A stretch of 64,000 nt of DNA, taken from positions 62,001-126,000 of the forward strand of contig QBLS01000004.1 in assembly GCA_003249015.1 (NCBI GenBank), in the 5' to 3' direction. A model generated the notes under the pieces. The model made no database searches. It was not told the DNA's origin and saw only the letters and a list, made by a program, of their open reading frames with translations. Shown piece after piece: positions 18,442-26,263 of this stretch. Source of the DNA: Pseudanabaena sp. GTDB lineage: Bacteria > Cyanobacteriota > Cyanobacteriia > Pseudanabaenales > Pseudanabaenaceae. Within the stretch, counting starts at the first letter, position 1, and each line of letters opens with the position of its first letter. The translations under genes were made by a program, and so were the position numbers.

Positions 18442-18701
18442 TCCCAGTCTTCTTCATCTACGATTGGGCTGACAATATCGCCTAATGTTTCTCCTTTGCC
18501 TATCAGATGGGCGGGTGTTGTGCGCTTTGGCTTTTTGTTAGGAATATCTTGGTTGGGTACAATCTCTTTTTGAAGTGGAATAGATATAGATTTCAGATAT
18601 AGACTAACGATCGCCTGTAATGCTTGACGATGTTCTGGGGTTGCATTTTGATATGCGTCAGCAATGGGAGCTTCGACTTCTAAGGTAATTTGTTTGATCA
18701 T
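18426..18701 (-). CDS. Antitoxin-like partner of the PIN toxin
   Basis: 91 residues from the ATG at 18701 (MIKQITLEVEAPIADAY). The open frame extends 10 codons upstream, but those lie in the duplicated dynamin-gene end. N-terminal beta-strand plus helix (AYQNATPEHRQALQAIVSLYLKSI) and an acidic C-terminus EEDWECLKW that overlaps the toxin start, as in VapB-type antitoxins of cyanobacteria. No clear DNA-binding motif. Confidence 0.75.
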   Translation of the reverse strand: MIKQITLEVEAPIADAYQNATPEHRQALQAIVSLYLKSISIPLQKEIVPNQDIPNKKPKRTTPAHLIGKGETLGDIVSPIVDEEDWECLKW

Positions 18702-18727
18702 GGTTTTGTTGCGATTTGAGCATATTT

Positions 18728-18773
18728 TCAAATTCTTGTTTTTTGCCAGAAATTAAAGAACGTAGGCGATCGC
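18728..18773 (-). repeat. Detached copy of the dynamin gene 3' end
   Basis: 46 bases align without gaps to 19440-19485 in the dynamin gene with 39 matches; both end in AACGTAGGCGATCGC. Read on the minus strand it encodes GDRLRSLISGKKQEFEN, against CDRLRSLISTKKQEFDK at the dynamin C-terminus. It lies just upstream of the PIN antitoxin; the DUF433/DUF5615 module is between it and the intact gene. Confidence 0.85.
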
Positions 18774-18797
18774 CTTTTGCTTACTACTATTATCGCT

Positions 18798-19151
18798 TTA
18801 CTGATGAACGATGACTGAATCTCGCGATATTTCAATTAAAGAATGATGCTCTAGTAAATACAACAGCTGATCTAAATTGTTAACAAATAATGATTCCAGT
18901 TCTTTGTTGCTGATGTTGCCTGTTGTTACTAGCAAAAGCTTGTAAGGCTCTTGGCTAACATAATAGGAGTCCCAAAAATCGGAATCTTTGGTAATGATAA
19001 TTCTCTGTTCACGAATTGAGAGTGTATTAATTTCCGTGTCTGGTGTGGCATTTTTGAGGGCTAATTCTTTTGTATGGATTGCATCATGTCCCATTGATTT
19101 TAAAAGATGGGATAAACGCACGGGTAGTTGAGCATCAATGAGAAATTTCAT
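18798..19151 (-). CDS. DUF5615 PIN-like protein (toxin-like)
   Basis: 117 residues. MKFLIDAQLPVRLSHLLKSMGHDAIHTKEL and IIITKDSDFWDSYYV are hallmarks of DUF5615, a Mut7-C/PIN-like fold with conserved aspartates. Its start ATGA overlaps the stop of the DUF433 gene by four bases. These pairs behave genetically like toxin-antitoxin modules in databases; biochemical activity is not established as far as I know. Confidence 0.88.
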   Translation of the reverse strand: MKFLIDAQLPVRLSHLLKSMGHDAIHTKELALKNATPDTEINTLSIREQRIIITKDSDFWDSYYVSQEPYKLLLVTTGNISNKELESLFVNNLDQLLYLLEHHSLIEISRDSVIVHQ

Positions 19152-19375
19152 ACAAGAACTTTGTGGATGCTTTTTACTTGGCTAAGTTTTGTAGCATAGG
19201 CTAGGACTGCAAAAATATCGTCTCGCTCTAGATCGTCATAGTCTTCGAGGATTTCTTCGGTGGTCATGCCTGAACTGAGGAGTTCTAAAATCATCTCGAC
19301 AGGATAGCGCAAACCTCTGATGCAGGGTTTGCCATGACAGATATTCCAGTCAATTGTGATGCGTTGTAGTAGCAT
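19148..19375 (-). CDS. DUF433 protein (antitoxin-like)
   Basis: 75 residues. RITIDWNICHGKPCIRGLRYPVEMILELLSSGMTTEEILEDYDDLERDDIFAVLAYA is the complete DUF433 helix-turn-helix-like domain. Upstream partner of the DUF5615 gene, overlapping by 4 bases. Sits directly downstream of the dynamin gene on the same strand. Confidence 0.9.
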   Translation of the reverse strand: MLLQRITIDWNICHGKPCIRGLRYPVEMILELLSSGMTTEEILEDYDDLERDDIFAVLAYATKLSQVKSIHKVLV

Positions 19376-19420
19376 ATCTAGATATTCCTTGTTGAATTGG
19401 TTAAAACGATTTTACTCTGG

Positions 19421-21943
19421 TTACATAGAAAGAGATTTGTCAAATTCTTGCTTTTTAGTGGAGATTAGAGAACGTAGGCGATCGCAATCTTCCTGTTGTT
19501 TCTTCTCCTCAAGTTTTAACCGATTTTCACATTCAGAAATAACTTGCTTGATCAGAGCATCAACTGACTGAATACGGTTATCAAATAAAGTAGCAATGAA
19601 CTCACCAATTTTCTTTTTGATACTATCTTCTGATTTCTCAAACTCTTTAAATCCAGAATCACAGACTTGCTTACCAATCTGATAGTAAGCATCCGCCATT
19701 GAAGCCCATAAACCACTTCCTCCAAGTAATGCGGCGGCGGCAATACCGATAATAACTGCGGGACCTAATGCTAAAGCTGGAATCATGAAGAAAGCTGCTG
19801 CTGCGCCAGCACCTCCACCAACTACGCCACCAGCAGCCCATGCGCCTACATAGCTTGCATCAAAGTCATTGAAAGCTGGTCTAAAATTATCATTAAAATT
19901 TGTGCCGACTTTTCTATCAAGCCCAGAGAAACTAGAGTTAAGGGCTTCCAATTCTGCTTTGATTCCTCTGTCTAATAGATTTAGTTTAGGAGAAATGATC
20001 TCATTATTTAAATGGAGTTGTACCCATAAGTCGATTTCATCTTGAAGTGATTTACTGAATTGTCCTACATAATCTTGGATTAGTGAATCACGACTAAAAA
20101 GCGGGTTGTGGTCAGTTTTCCAATCTTTGCTCTTTTGCTCAATCCTTACTTGAAATTTAGCGCTGGTTTCCTGCCAAGAGACTAGGGCTAAATCAGTAGT
20201 CTGTTTTCTTAGGAACTCAACCATTTTACGGATGGTTACAAATCTTCCACTTGCTTCACCAATACGTTCTAAGATTTCCTCTTTATAGGAATCTGCCAAG
20301 TTTGTATTAATGCTGTCAGTCGCAGTATTTAGCTCGTTGACGCAATCTTGGGTAAGCTCATTAAGCTTTTGCGTAGTAGATTGCAAAATTACAGATCCGC
20401 GTTCATCAGTGAGAAAAGCCTCTAAAGTACGAGTGAAGTTTTGAAAACTGACTAGATACTCATTCGATGTATTGCTAAGAGTAGCTTTCAAGGCAGATTT
20501 GGCAGAAACAAAATGAATTCTATCTTTGCCTGTGATAGAGCCATCCTTGACGATGCTGTTTGCGGCAATCTGGACATCTTCACGATCTTCATCACTATCT
20601 AAATTGTCCATAAAATTGACAACTAGAAATAGATTTTCTAGAGGGCGATCGCCTTCACGCTCTTTGATTCTGGTGATAATATCCCTCTCACCCTGAGTTA
20701 GCAATTTATTTGCATTAGTCATAAATAGAATTGCATCAGTCTCTTTCAGCAACTCTTCTGTAACTCTAGTACGATCTGGATGCTCATTTAGCCCAGGGGA
20801 ATCCACAATTTCTACACCGTTACGGCATAGCAATAGATTGGGATGCTCAAAAACAATTTCGGCAATATTGGATTTAAGCAATTCTTCACTACGATTATTT
20901 AGAGCCGCCTCTTTAGAAATAGCCGCTTTTTTCTGATATTCTTCAACCGCAATTTCCTGCTCACTGCCATCACGATAACGACAAATTACCCGCTTGCGAT
21001 CGCCATATTTCAAAACCGACAAAGTACCACTACAAGGAATCGCTCTCACAGGTTGAATCTCTTCACCTAGCAAAGCATTGAGCAAAGTCGATTTGCCTTG
21101 ACTAAAATCACCAATCACCGCTACCCGAAAACGCTGAGATTCTAATTTGTCTTTAATAGCTTGAATCTCATCCCGAAAAGTAACAGGCAAGAGGCTCTCT
21201 TTAATGCCGCCATCAATAAGTTCGGATAAATAATTAATCCGTTTAAGCAAAGATTGTTTCTGTAGTTGAAAACCTTGAAGCTTTTGATATTCACCACTTA
21301 CTGAATCTGTCGAACTGCTTACATTTTGAGGTTCTTTAATCTCAGTTTTAACAAGCTTATTTAACGCAGTCAGCAAATCATCTGCTGCATTTACAAACAC
21401 AGCCCCCAAATCATGAAAACGAGCAGGATCGATTAACTCACACACCTCTTGAAAATCTTGATTGTTGTATGACTTGCCAGCAAAACTAGATTCTAAAACA
21501 TCAAGATAACGCGATTCTATTTCTAAGCGTTTGCCTAAATCCCGTAAATACTGACTCTCACTTACATCTAGGTTAGAGTCTGAGATCGCCATTCTGTAAC
21601 CCAATCCAAACAACAGCAATTTTTCAGCTTCACTCAATGGCACCAGCAAAATCAAAAAATCATCAATCGCACTATGCAATTTATATTTTTGAATACCTGA
21701 CAGCAAAAGCTTAGCAATCTCAACTGTCTGCTTATTTGTCAAACCAATCCGCCCCAATGTTGTCCTAAATTGAGTAACCTCATCCTCACTAACTTTTGCA
21801 TCAGCATGAATCACCCCTTTTAACAATGCAATCAAGTCAGCCATAAACACCACTTGTGGCGTAATGTCATTTACCGTCAAGTCTTGACCAGTCAACTTTG
21901 ACAGGAGTTTGATCGCTTGGCTACCGATAAGTTGAGTATTCAT
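19421..21943 (-). CDS. TerB-dynamin-like large GTPase
   Basis: 840 residues from the ATG at 21943. Residues ~35-150 resemble a TerB helical domain (VVFMADLIALLKGVIHADAKVSEDEV). A dynamin-type G domain follows: P-loop GDFSQGKS (278-285), a switch threonine near 307 (CSGTLSV), G3 DSPG (381-384) and a G4-like NFMD (443-446). Long helices after 520; a Gly/Ala-rich hydrophobic stretch at ~700-750 that could act as the membrane paddle or hairpin; C-terminal coiled coil. Divergently transcribed from the 22074 gene with 130 bases between. Bacterial dynamins remodel membranes and some act in phage defence; that role here is inference. Confidence 0.88.
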   Translation of the reverse strand: MNTQLIGSQAIKLLSKLTGQDLTVNDITPQVVFMADLIALLKGVIHADAKVSEDEVTQFRTTLGRIGLTNKQTVEIAKLLLSGIQKYKLHSAIDDFLILLVPLSEAEKLLLFGLGYRMAISDSNLDVSESQYLRDLGKRLEIESRYLDVLESSFAGKSYNNQDFQEVCELIDPARFHDLGAVFVNAADDLLTALNKLVKTEIKEPQNVSSSTDSVSGEYQKLQGFQLQKQSLLKRINYLSELIDGGIKESLLPVTFRDEIQAIKDKLESQRFRVAVIGDFSQGKSTLLNALLGEEIQPVRAIPCSGTLSVLKYGDRKRVICRYRDGSEQEIAVEEYQKKAAISKEAALNNRSEELLKSNIAEIVFEHPNLLLCRNGVEIVDSPGLNEHPDRTRVTEELLKETDAILFMTNANKLLTQGERDIITRIKEREGDRPLENLFLVVNFMDNLDSDEDREDVQIAANSIVKDGSITGKDRIHFVSAKSALKATLSNTSNEYLVSFQNFTRTLEAFLTDERGSVILQSTTQKLNELTQDCVNELNTATDSINTNLADSYKEEILERIGEASGRFVTIRKMVEFLRKQTTDLALVSWQETSAKFQVRIEQKSKDWKTDHNPLFSRDSLIQDYVGQFSKSLQDEIDLWVQLHLNNEIISPKLNLLDRGIKAELEALNSSFSGLDRKVGTNFNDNFRPAFNDFDASYVGAWAAGGVVGGGAGAAAAFFMIPALALGPAVIIGIAAAALLGGSGLWASMADAYYQIGKQVCDSGFKEFEKSEDSIKKKIGEFIATLFDNRIQSVDALIKQVISECENRLKLEEKKQQEDCDRLRSLISTKKQEFDKSLSM
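19440..19485 (-). repeat. Dynamin gene 3' end, source copy of the duplication
   Basis: Coding for the C-terminal CDRLRSLISTKKQEFDK of the dynamin-like protein; matches 18728-18773 at 39 of 46 positions. Contains a HIP1 octamer. Confidence 0.85.
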
Positions 21944-22073
21944 ACTTGAGTTGAAAATCTAGTTATCTAGAATTTATCAGAAATACAACCTAAAAAAATC
22001 ATTTACACAATAAAATCTGATAATATTTAACCAAATAAAGCTTTTAAAGAGCTTTTTCTATGATTTATGTACT

Positions 22074-23444
22074 ATGGATTACATCTTTTCTACTGCAACC
22101 CAAGCATTGATGCTTTCTGGTAAAGCTGTGCAAGTCGCACACAAAACGGGAATATTGTTACCAATCGCTAGATGTCTTGTCACAGGTAGATTTTTAGAAG
22201 TTGCAAAGCCACCTTCTTCTACAAATCCGCTAATTTTCCCCACACAGTTAATATTTGGTGCATTGCAAGGTTATCAAACTTATCAAACTCATACAGGCTT
22301 TAAAAAAGTCAGGTCTGATATTCAAGAAACTCAGGATGCAATTAATACAGGTGTTGCAGATATTAATAAAAACCTTACCGAAGGTTTCAATGCTGTTATT
22401 AATGAAGTAAAAGGAATTCAATATGATGTCGCTGGTATTACGGATGGAATTAAGGCGATTCAGCAAAATCTAGGAGTCTTACAAGCCACAACAGCATTAA
22501 TCGGCGTAGGAACAGTTGCCAACATAGCAATTTCCGCTGCAAGCTTGCATCAAATCCTCAAACTACGCGAAGATGTTCGCCAAATGCGAGTTGAGATTAA
22601 AGATGGCTTTATCGATCTCAAAAAAGCACTCAAAGATCAAGGTGCTGAAATCTTAAATCATATTGATGAAGTCGCCGCAGACATCAAATTTGAACAGCAT
22701 CGAGTCGTTCTTATTCATGCCTATAGTCAATTTTTGGCAGCTACTAAGTTAATCCAAAATTCCTTAGCTTGTGAAACTCATATTAGAGATCAAGGTTTAG
22801 CAAGTGCTAGACATATGCTTTCCGTTGCCCTTGCTGATTATCGAAATCCTCAACTACTTTCAGAGACTTCAGCGTTAGGTAAGTTAAGAAGAATGGAATG
22901 CGCTTGGGCTATTGAACAAACAATTATCATGACCTACCAAATTCAAAAGCAATCAGGCGCAGTCAATCAAGGATTGCAAAGCCTACAAGCCACTATTCGT
23001 CAAGATATTATCGATGTTAGTAATGCCGTACAGTCCCAAGAAGAAATAGACCTACTCTATCCAGAAATCAGCCGTATTTGCACCCAAGATCTAGCAGTCC
23101 TATCATCTTGGCAAGAACAATCAGAATGGATTCAATCTTTACCTACTTCTGACTTAAAGTTATTAGAAATCTCTGAGCTAAGCCCAGTTTCTCAAGAAAT
23201 GTCATCTGCACTTAGCAATTTTGAAGTTCCCGAACAAAAAATCTATGAAGAGTTAAAACCAAAATCTCATTTTGACTCCCTCCGCGATCAACTTAAATTA
23301 ATGGCTTCACCTGAATTGCGCTCAAAGTACGAGTATGAAGTGGTCGAAAAAGCTCAAGCTGCGGGGCATAAAGCTTTAAAGGCAGATGTAGTTAAACAAT
23401 CGTCTGATATGGCGATCGCTAATTTATATCACTATTTCCTCTGA
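22074..23444 (+). CDS. Coiled-coil/hydrophobic partner protein, unknown
   Basis: 456 residues from the ATG at 22074. Family not recognised. Visible: an N-terminal ~50 residues of mixed hydrophobicity; a long heptad-like segment ~78-135 (FKKVRSDIQETQDAINTG...); a hydrophobic stretch 136-158 (QATTALIGVGTVANIAISAAS); a second long helix ~160-215; then a helical C-terminal half. Helix-hydrophobic hairpin-helix is the architecture of membrane-inserting helical proteins, so a membrane effector working with the divergent dynamin is plausible but unproven. Its 3' end overlaps the ParE gene by 26 bases and is duplicated downstream. Confidence 0.75.
   Translation: MDYIFSTATQALMLSGKAVQVAHKTGILLPIARCLVTGRFLEVAKPPSSTNPLIFPTQLIFGALQGYQTYQTHTGFKKVRSDIQETQDAINTGVADINKNLTEGFNAVINEVKGIQYDVAGITDGIKAIQQNLGVLQATTALIGVGTVANIAISAASLHQILKLREDVRQMRVEIKDGFIDLKKALKDQGAEILNHIDEVAADIKFEQHRVVLIHAYSQFLAATKLIQNSLACETHIRDQGLASARHMLSVALADYRNPQLLSETSALGKLRRMECAWAIEQTIIMTYQIQKQSGAVNQGLQSLQATIRQDIIDVSNAVQSQEEIDLLYPEISRICTQDLAVLSSWQEQSEWIQSLPTSDLKLLEISELSPVSQEMSSALSNFEVPEQKIYEELKPKSHFDSLRDQLKLMASPELRSKYEYEVVEKAQAAGHKALKADVVKQSSDMAIANLYHYFL
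23365..23428 (+). repeat. 3' end of partner gene, source copy of direct repeat
   Basis: Codes HKALKADVVKQSSDMAIANLY. Positions 23365-23420 match 24692-24747 at 53 of 56 bases and 24029-24082 closely (one gap). Contains GGCGATCGCT; the ParE stop codon overlaps its end. Confidence 0.88.
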
Positions 23445-23727
23445 ATAAAGAATCCAAAGCTCTATATCCACTTACCACTCGAACAATCTCTATGAAGTTC
23501 TCATTCACTCGATAGAAGATAATGTAGCCACTCAAAGGAATACCACGCAGAGAAGAATCTATCTCCGTATAAGTACGACCAATATTAGGAAAAGAGACTA
23601 AATTACGACATTTCTTATTGAAGTCATTAACAAATCTCTCGCCAGCATCAACACTAAACTCAGCAAAATAGTCAAAGATATCATCCAAATCTCGACTTGC
23701 TAATGGAGAAAGTATGTAGCTTGTCAT
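23419..23727 (-). CDS. parE: ParE-family toxin
   Basis: 102 residues. SPLASRDLDDIFDYFAE, NIGRTYTEIDSSLRGIPLSGYIIFYRV and IEIVRVVSGYRALDSLF match ParE/RelE-superfamily toxins, which usually poison gyrase. Start ATGA overlaps the antitoxin stop by four bases. Its 3' end runs into the end of the convergent 22074 gene. Confidence 0.88.
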   Translation of the reverse strand: MTSYILSPLASRDLDDIFDYFAEFSVDAGERFVNDFNKKCRNLVSFPNIGRTYTEIDSSLRGIPLSGYIIFYRVNENFIEIVRVVSGYRALDSLFRGNSDIN

Positions 23728-23990
23728 TGATGATTCTCACGAGCATTACGAACCCGTTCTTTTAATCTTGCCATCACACTCTCACCATCCAGCCCTTCAC
23801 CACGATCTAGTTGAGATAGACCATCAGCCACCTTTTGGCGAGTATCTTGCAGCCATTGTTCGTAATGCCGATCTCTTTCCTCAAGCAACCGAAACGCCTC
23901 AAAAATCACCTCATCAGCAGAGCTATACTTCCCACTTTTCAGCTTTTTTTGAATAAACTGCTCTTGCTCAATTTTTAAGGCAATACTCAT
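23724..23990 (-). CDS. parD: ParD-family antitoxin
   Basis: 88 residues from the ATG at 23990 (MSIALKIEQEQFIQ); an ATG three codons upstream is also possible. Ribbon-helix-helix start (IALKIEQEQFIQKKLKSGKYSSADEVIFEAFRLLEERD) typical of ParD, followed by an acidic toxin-binding tail. Expected to autoregulate its own promoter between 23991 and ~24030. Confidence 0.88.
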   Translation of the reverse strand: MSIALKIEQEQFIQKKLKSGKYSSADEVIFEAFRLLEERDRHYEQWLQDTRQKVADGLSQLDRGEGLDGESVMARLKERVRNARENHQ

Positions 23991-24028
23991 GATTTGCATC
24001 CTAAGTCATATAATTATCAGTAATTATA

Positions 24029-24082
24029 GCAAAAGTTTTAAAAGTAGAAGTAGTTAAACAATTGTCTGATATGGCGATCGCT
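24029..24082 (+). repeat. Second copy of partner gene 3' end
   Basis: Reads AKVLKVEVVKQLSDMAIA in the same frame sense as the source copy. It lies between the ParDE and YefM-YoeB modules; the YoeB stop codon begins seven bases after its GCGATCGCT. Confidence 0.85.
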
Positions 24083-24088
24083 TCTTAC

Positions 24089-24370
24089 TCAATAGTGATA
24101 TCTACATTGTAAAAACTTAATGTAATTTTGCTCAACTAGATAAACCAATCGATGCTCTTGAATAATACGACGCGACCAAATACCAGAGCCAAGATATTTC
24201 AAAGGTTCAGGCTTCCCAATTCCGTTAAAAGGATCGCGCATGACTGCATCAACTAAATCCATTATTCTCAAAGCAACCTTACGATCAACAGAAATCCAAT
24301 GGGTTAGATCTGTACGAAAATCTTGATCGAAAATAAATTCTCTATTTAATGGAGAATTACTCTTTGACAA
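24089..24370 (-). CDS. yoeB: YoeB/Txe-family toxin
   Basis: 93 residues. FIFDQDFRTDLTHWISVDRKVALRIMDLVDAVMRDPFNGIGKPEPLKYLGSGIWSRRIIQEHRLVYLVE ends FLQCRYHY, the YoeB signature with terminal H-Y. Ribosome-dependent mRNA interferase family. Overlaps the antitoxin by 14 bases. Confidence 0.92.
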   Translation of the reverse strand: MSKSNSPLNREFIFDQDFRTDLTHWISVDRKVALRIMDLVDAVMRDPFNGIGKPEPLKYLGSGIWSRRIIQEHRLVYLVEQNYIKFLQCRYHY

Positions 24371-24641
24371 GCCCTAACTCCTTTCGCAAATCATCAGGTG
24401 TTTGAGAAGTTTCTATATTTGTTCTAGCGCGACTAATAGCATTTAGCAAACGTTCCGCATTTTTAGGTGATCGCAAAAGATGCATAGTTTCTAACAAACT
24501 TTCTAACTCATCCGCAGCAATCAAAGCAACATTGTCACCACTTTGACTTTTGATATAGATAATCTCGCGATCGTTGACAACGCGATCAAGCAATGCATCT
24601 AAGTTTGGCGTTGTCTGTGCATAGCTAGTTTCAACAATCAT
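24357..24641 (-). CDS. Phd/YefM-family antitoxin
   Basis: 94 residues from the ATG at 24641 (MIVETSYAQTTPNLDALL), with AGGAAG five bases upstream; the longer open frame to 24812 runs through the repeat and is not likely coding. VVNDREIIYIKSQSGDNVALIAADELESLLETMHLL is the YefM core. Cognate of the YoeB gene. Confidence 0.9.
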   Translation of the reverse strand: MIVETSYAQTTPNLDALLDRVVNDREIIYIKSQSGDNVALIAADELESLLETMHLLRSPKNAERLLNAISRARTNIETSQTPDDLRKELGLVKE

Positions 24642-24691
24642 GATGACTTCCTGAAATCTTGTTAAGATTATAGTGGATTCTCTAAAATTAT

Positions 24692-24747
24692 GGCATAAAG
24701 CTTTAAAAGCAGAGGTAGTTAAACAATTGTCTGATATGGCGATCGCT
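24692..24747 (+). repeat. Third copy of partner gene 3' end
   Basis: 53 of 56 bases identical to 23365-23420; reads HKALKAEVVKQLSDMAIA. It lies between the YefM-YoeB module and the Phd-PIN module. Confidence 0.88.
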
Positions 24748-24779
24748 ATTATAATTATGGACAAATTGTCTATTTTGTC

Positions 24780-24785
24780 TATAAT
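24780..24785 (+). promoter_or_regulatory. Putative -10 box of the Phd-PIN module
   Basis: TATAAT 22 bases before the antitoxin start, within a tandem TTGTCT-TTGTCT repeat (24766-24780) that could serve as autoregulatory operator. No good -35 is visible. Confidence 0.5.
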
Positions 24786-24806
24786 GTAAGAAAAAAAGCT
24801 TAAGTT

Positions 24807-25055
24807 ATGCAAATTATTTCAGCAACCGAAGCCAAACAATCTTTTGGTGCGGTCATCGACAAAGCCCAGCGCGAACCTGTGATGATCCGTAAACAGAATC
24901 GTGATGTCGCAGTGATTATGTCCATCGAAGACTATCAACGCATTACTCGCATCAACATTCAAGAATTTCAACAATTTAGAGATCGTATTGGAAAAAAGGC
25001 GCAAAAACGTGGCTTAACGGAAGAAAAGTTAAATGAACTTTTGAATGACGATTGA
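24807..25055 (+). CDS. Phd/YefM-type antitoxin
   Basis: 82 residues. MQIISATEAKQSFGAVIDKAQREPVMIRKQNRDVAVIMSIEDYQRI is the Phd/YefM DNA-binding fold; the C-terminal helices bind the toxin. The gene overlaps the PIN gene by 11 bases. Only module of the right-hand set on the plus strand. Confidence 0.9.
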   Translation: MQIISATEAKQSFGAVIDKAQREPVMIRKQNRDVAVIMSIEDYQRITRINIQEFQQFRDRIGKKAQKRGLTEEKLNELLNDD

Positions 25056-25473
25056 TAGTTCTATGCGTTTAGTTCTCGATACAAATGTCTTAGTAAGCGC
25101 CATTTTATCCCCAGTGTCTATTTCAGCCAAAATTCTAAACTGGGGAGAAGACAATGGCGTTATTTTATACTCTACTGTCACTCTCACCGAAATTCTATCT
25201 GTTTTAGGGTGCTCAAAATTTTCTAAATATATCGATCATGACGATATTGATGGATTATCTATCTGCATTAAAACTGCATGGTTGTTTGTCGAGATTTTAA
25301 ATCAAGTTCAATTATGTCGAGATCCGAAAGACGATAAATTTATTGACTTAGTGCTAAATGGTGAAGCTTCTCATCTGATTACTGGAGACAATGATTTGCT
25401 TGTATTGAACCAAATTGAAAAAACTTCCATAATCAATCCACGTACTTTTTGGGATGAAATCATAAAGCTGTAA
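25045..25473 (+). CDS. PIN-domain toxin
   Basis: 142 residues from the ATG at 25045; the ATG at 25063 (MRLVLDTNVLVSAIL) is an equally good start and is where the family normally begins. Catalytic acidic residues in LVLDTNVLVSAI, TLTEIL, CRDPKDDKFIDLVL and ITGDNDLL. Partner of the preceding Phd-type gene. Its last codons start the weak fourth copy of the island repeat. Confidence 0.9.
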   Translation: MTIDSSMRLVLDTNVLVSAILSPVSISAKILNWGEDNGVILYSTVTLTEILSVLGCSKFSKYIDHDDIDGLSICIKTAWLFVEILNQVQLCRDPKDDKFIDLVLNGEASHLITGDNDLLVLNQIEKTSIINPRTFWDEIIKL

Positions 25474-25506
25474 ATTTTGAAGCTCTTGGGCGATCGCTAA
25501 TTTATA
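25461..25506 (+). repeat. Weak fourth copy of partner gene 3' end
   Basis: CATAAAGCT-TAAA near the start and GGGCGATCGCTAATTTATA at the end; the last 18 bases equal 23411-23428 of the source copy, the middle does not match. If genuine it marks the original sequence that followed the partner gene. Confidence 0.5.
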
Positions 25507-26263
25507 AGTAGCTAGTCATAAGTAAACTAAAAACCGAAGATGCTATTCCGCCCGCGTAGCGGGCGGAATAGCATCTGGGTTTAGGGTTTAATTAAGTTGA
25601 GCTACTTATCACCAATAAGCGAGATAAAGCACTTTATCTCTCATTAGAGAATTTAAAAACCAAAATAACCTCACAGTCGAGAAGCATGATAATTTGCCAT
25701 TAATTAAAGCTGACATCAGAATTTTCTAATCCCAAATCAGCAAACACATTGCCACTACTTTTTTGCACTTAATCTCTTCAGTCATTTCTGCACTGGGGCT
25801 AATAGCTTTCTGCTATTTTTAACTTTTCTATCTCTTAAGTATAAATACTCATAAAGAAAATTAAGTGCTTCAGATTTAACTAAAAAGAAAATATCGTGAA
25901 CTTTATTCGTTTGTCATGTACTGACATTGGAAAAAGGGGGATTTTGTATAGTTTTGGCTCTATAGCTGTGGTCATTCTGATGAGAAAATATGGCTGTCAC
26001 CAGTCTTGTTAATACTCAAAACCAGAAGCTAGTGGCAGTGCTTTGCGCCGCCACTAGCTTATTGGGGCTTAATTGTGCCTAGTTACTTAATACAAGTGAC
26101 AACAGCTATAAGTATAACTATCTAGACATAAAGTGACACCAAACTTGACCAACAATTGCTGAGAAATTTATTTTTATAATGAGAATTACTGAGAAAGATT
26201 GCAAGCTCACAAGTAATTAACAAATTGGTGCTAATTTAAAAAGCGATCAGCGCGAGTATTTCT
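25474..26263. other. Long spacer with repeat elements, no gene seen
   Basis: Holds a family D element (25505-25607; ends AAGTAGCTAGTC and GAGCTACTT; core arms 25538-25555 and 25559-25576, CCGCCCGC-GTA-GCGGGCGG) and a mosaic element (25990-26090) with a family E left end, an AGCTAGTGGC/GCCACTAGCT core and a family D right end (GTGCCTAGTTACTT). The AT-rich part 25610-25980 shows no open frame of interest on either strand. Confidence 0.65.

Noticed and set aside
24641-24812. N-terminal extension of the YefM-type antitoxin
   Set aside because: The extension is read through the direct repeat and promoter; the ATG at 24641 has a ribosome site and the normal family start.
17324-25473. Prophage or integrative element
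   Set aside because: No integrase, terminase, capsid, transposase or tRNA-derived att site; the tRNA-Leu is 12 kb away.
23365-25506. CRISPR array interpretation of the repeats
   Set aside because: Only three to four copies ~640 bases apart with full genes between; no short regular spacers and no cas genes.
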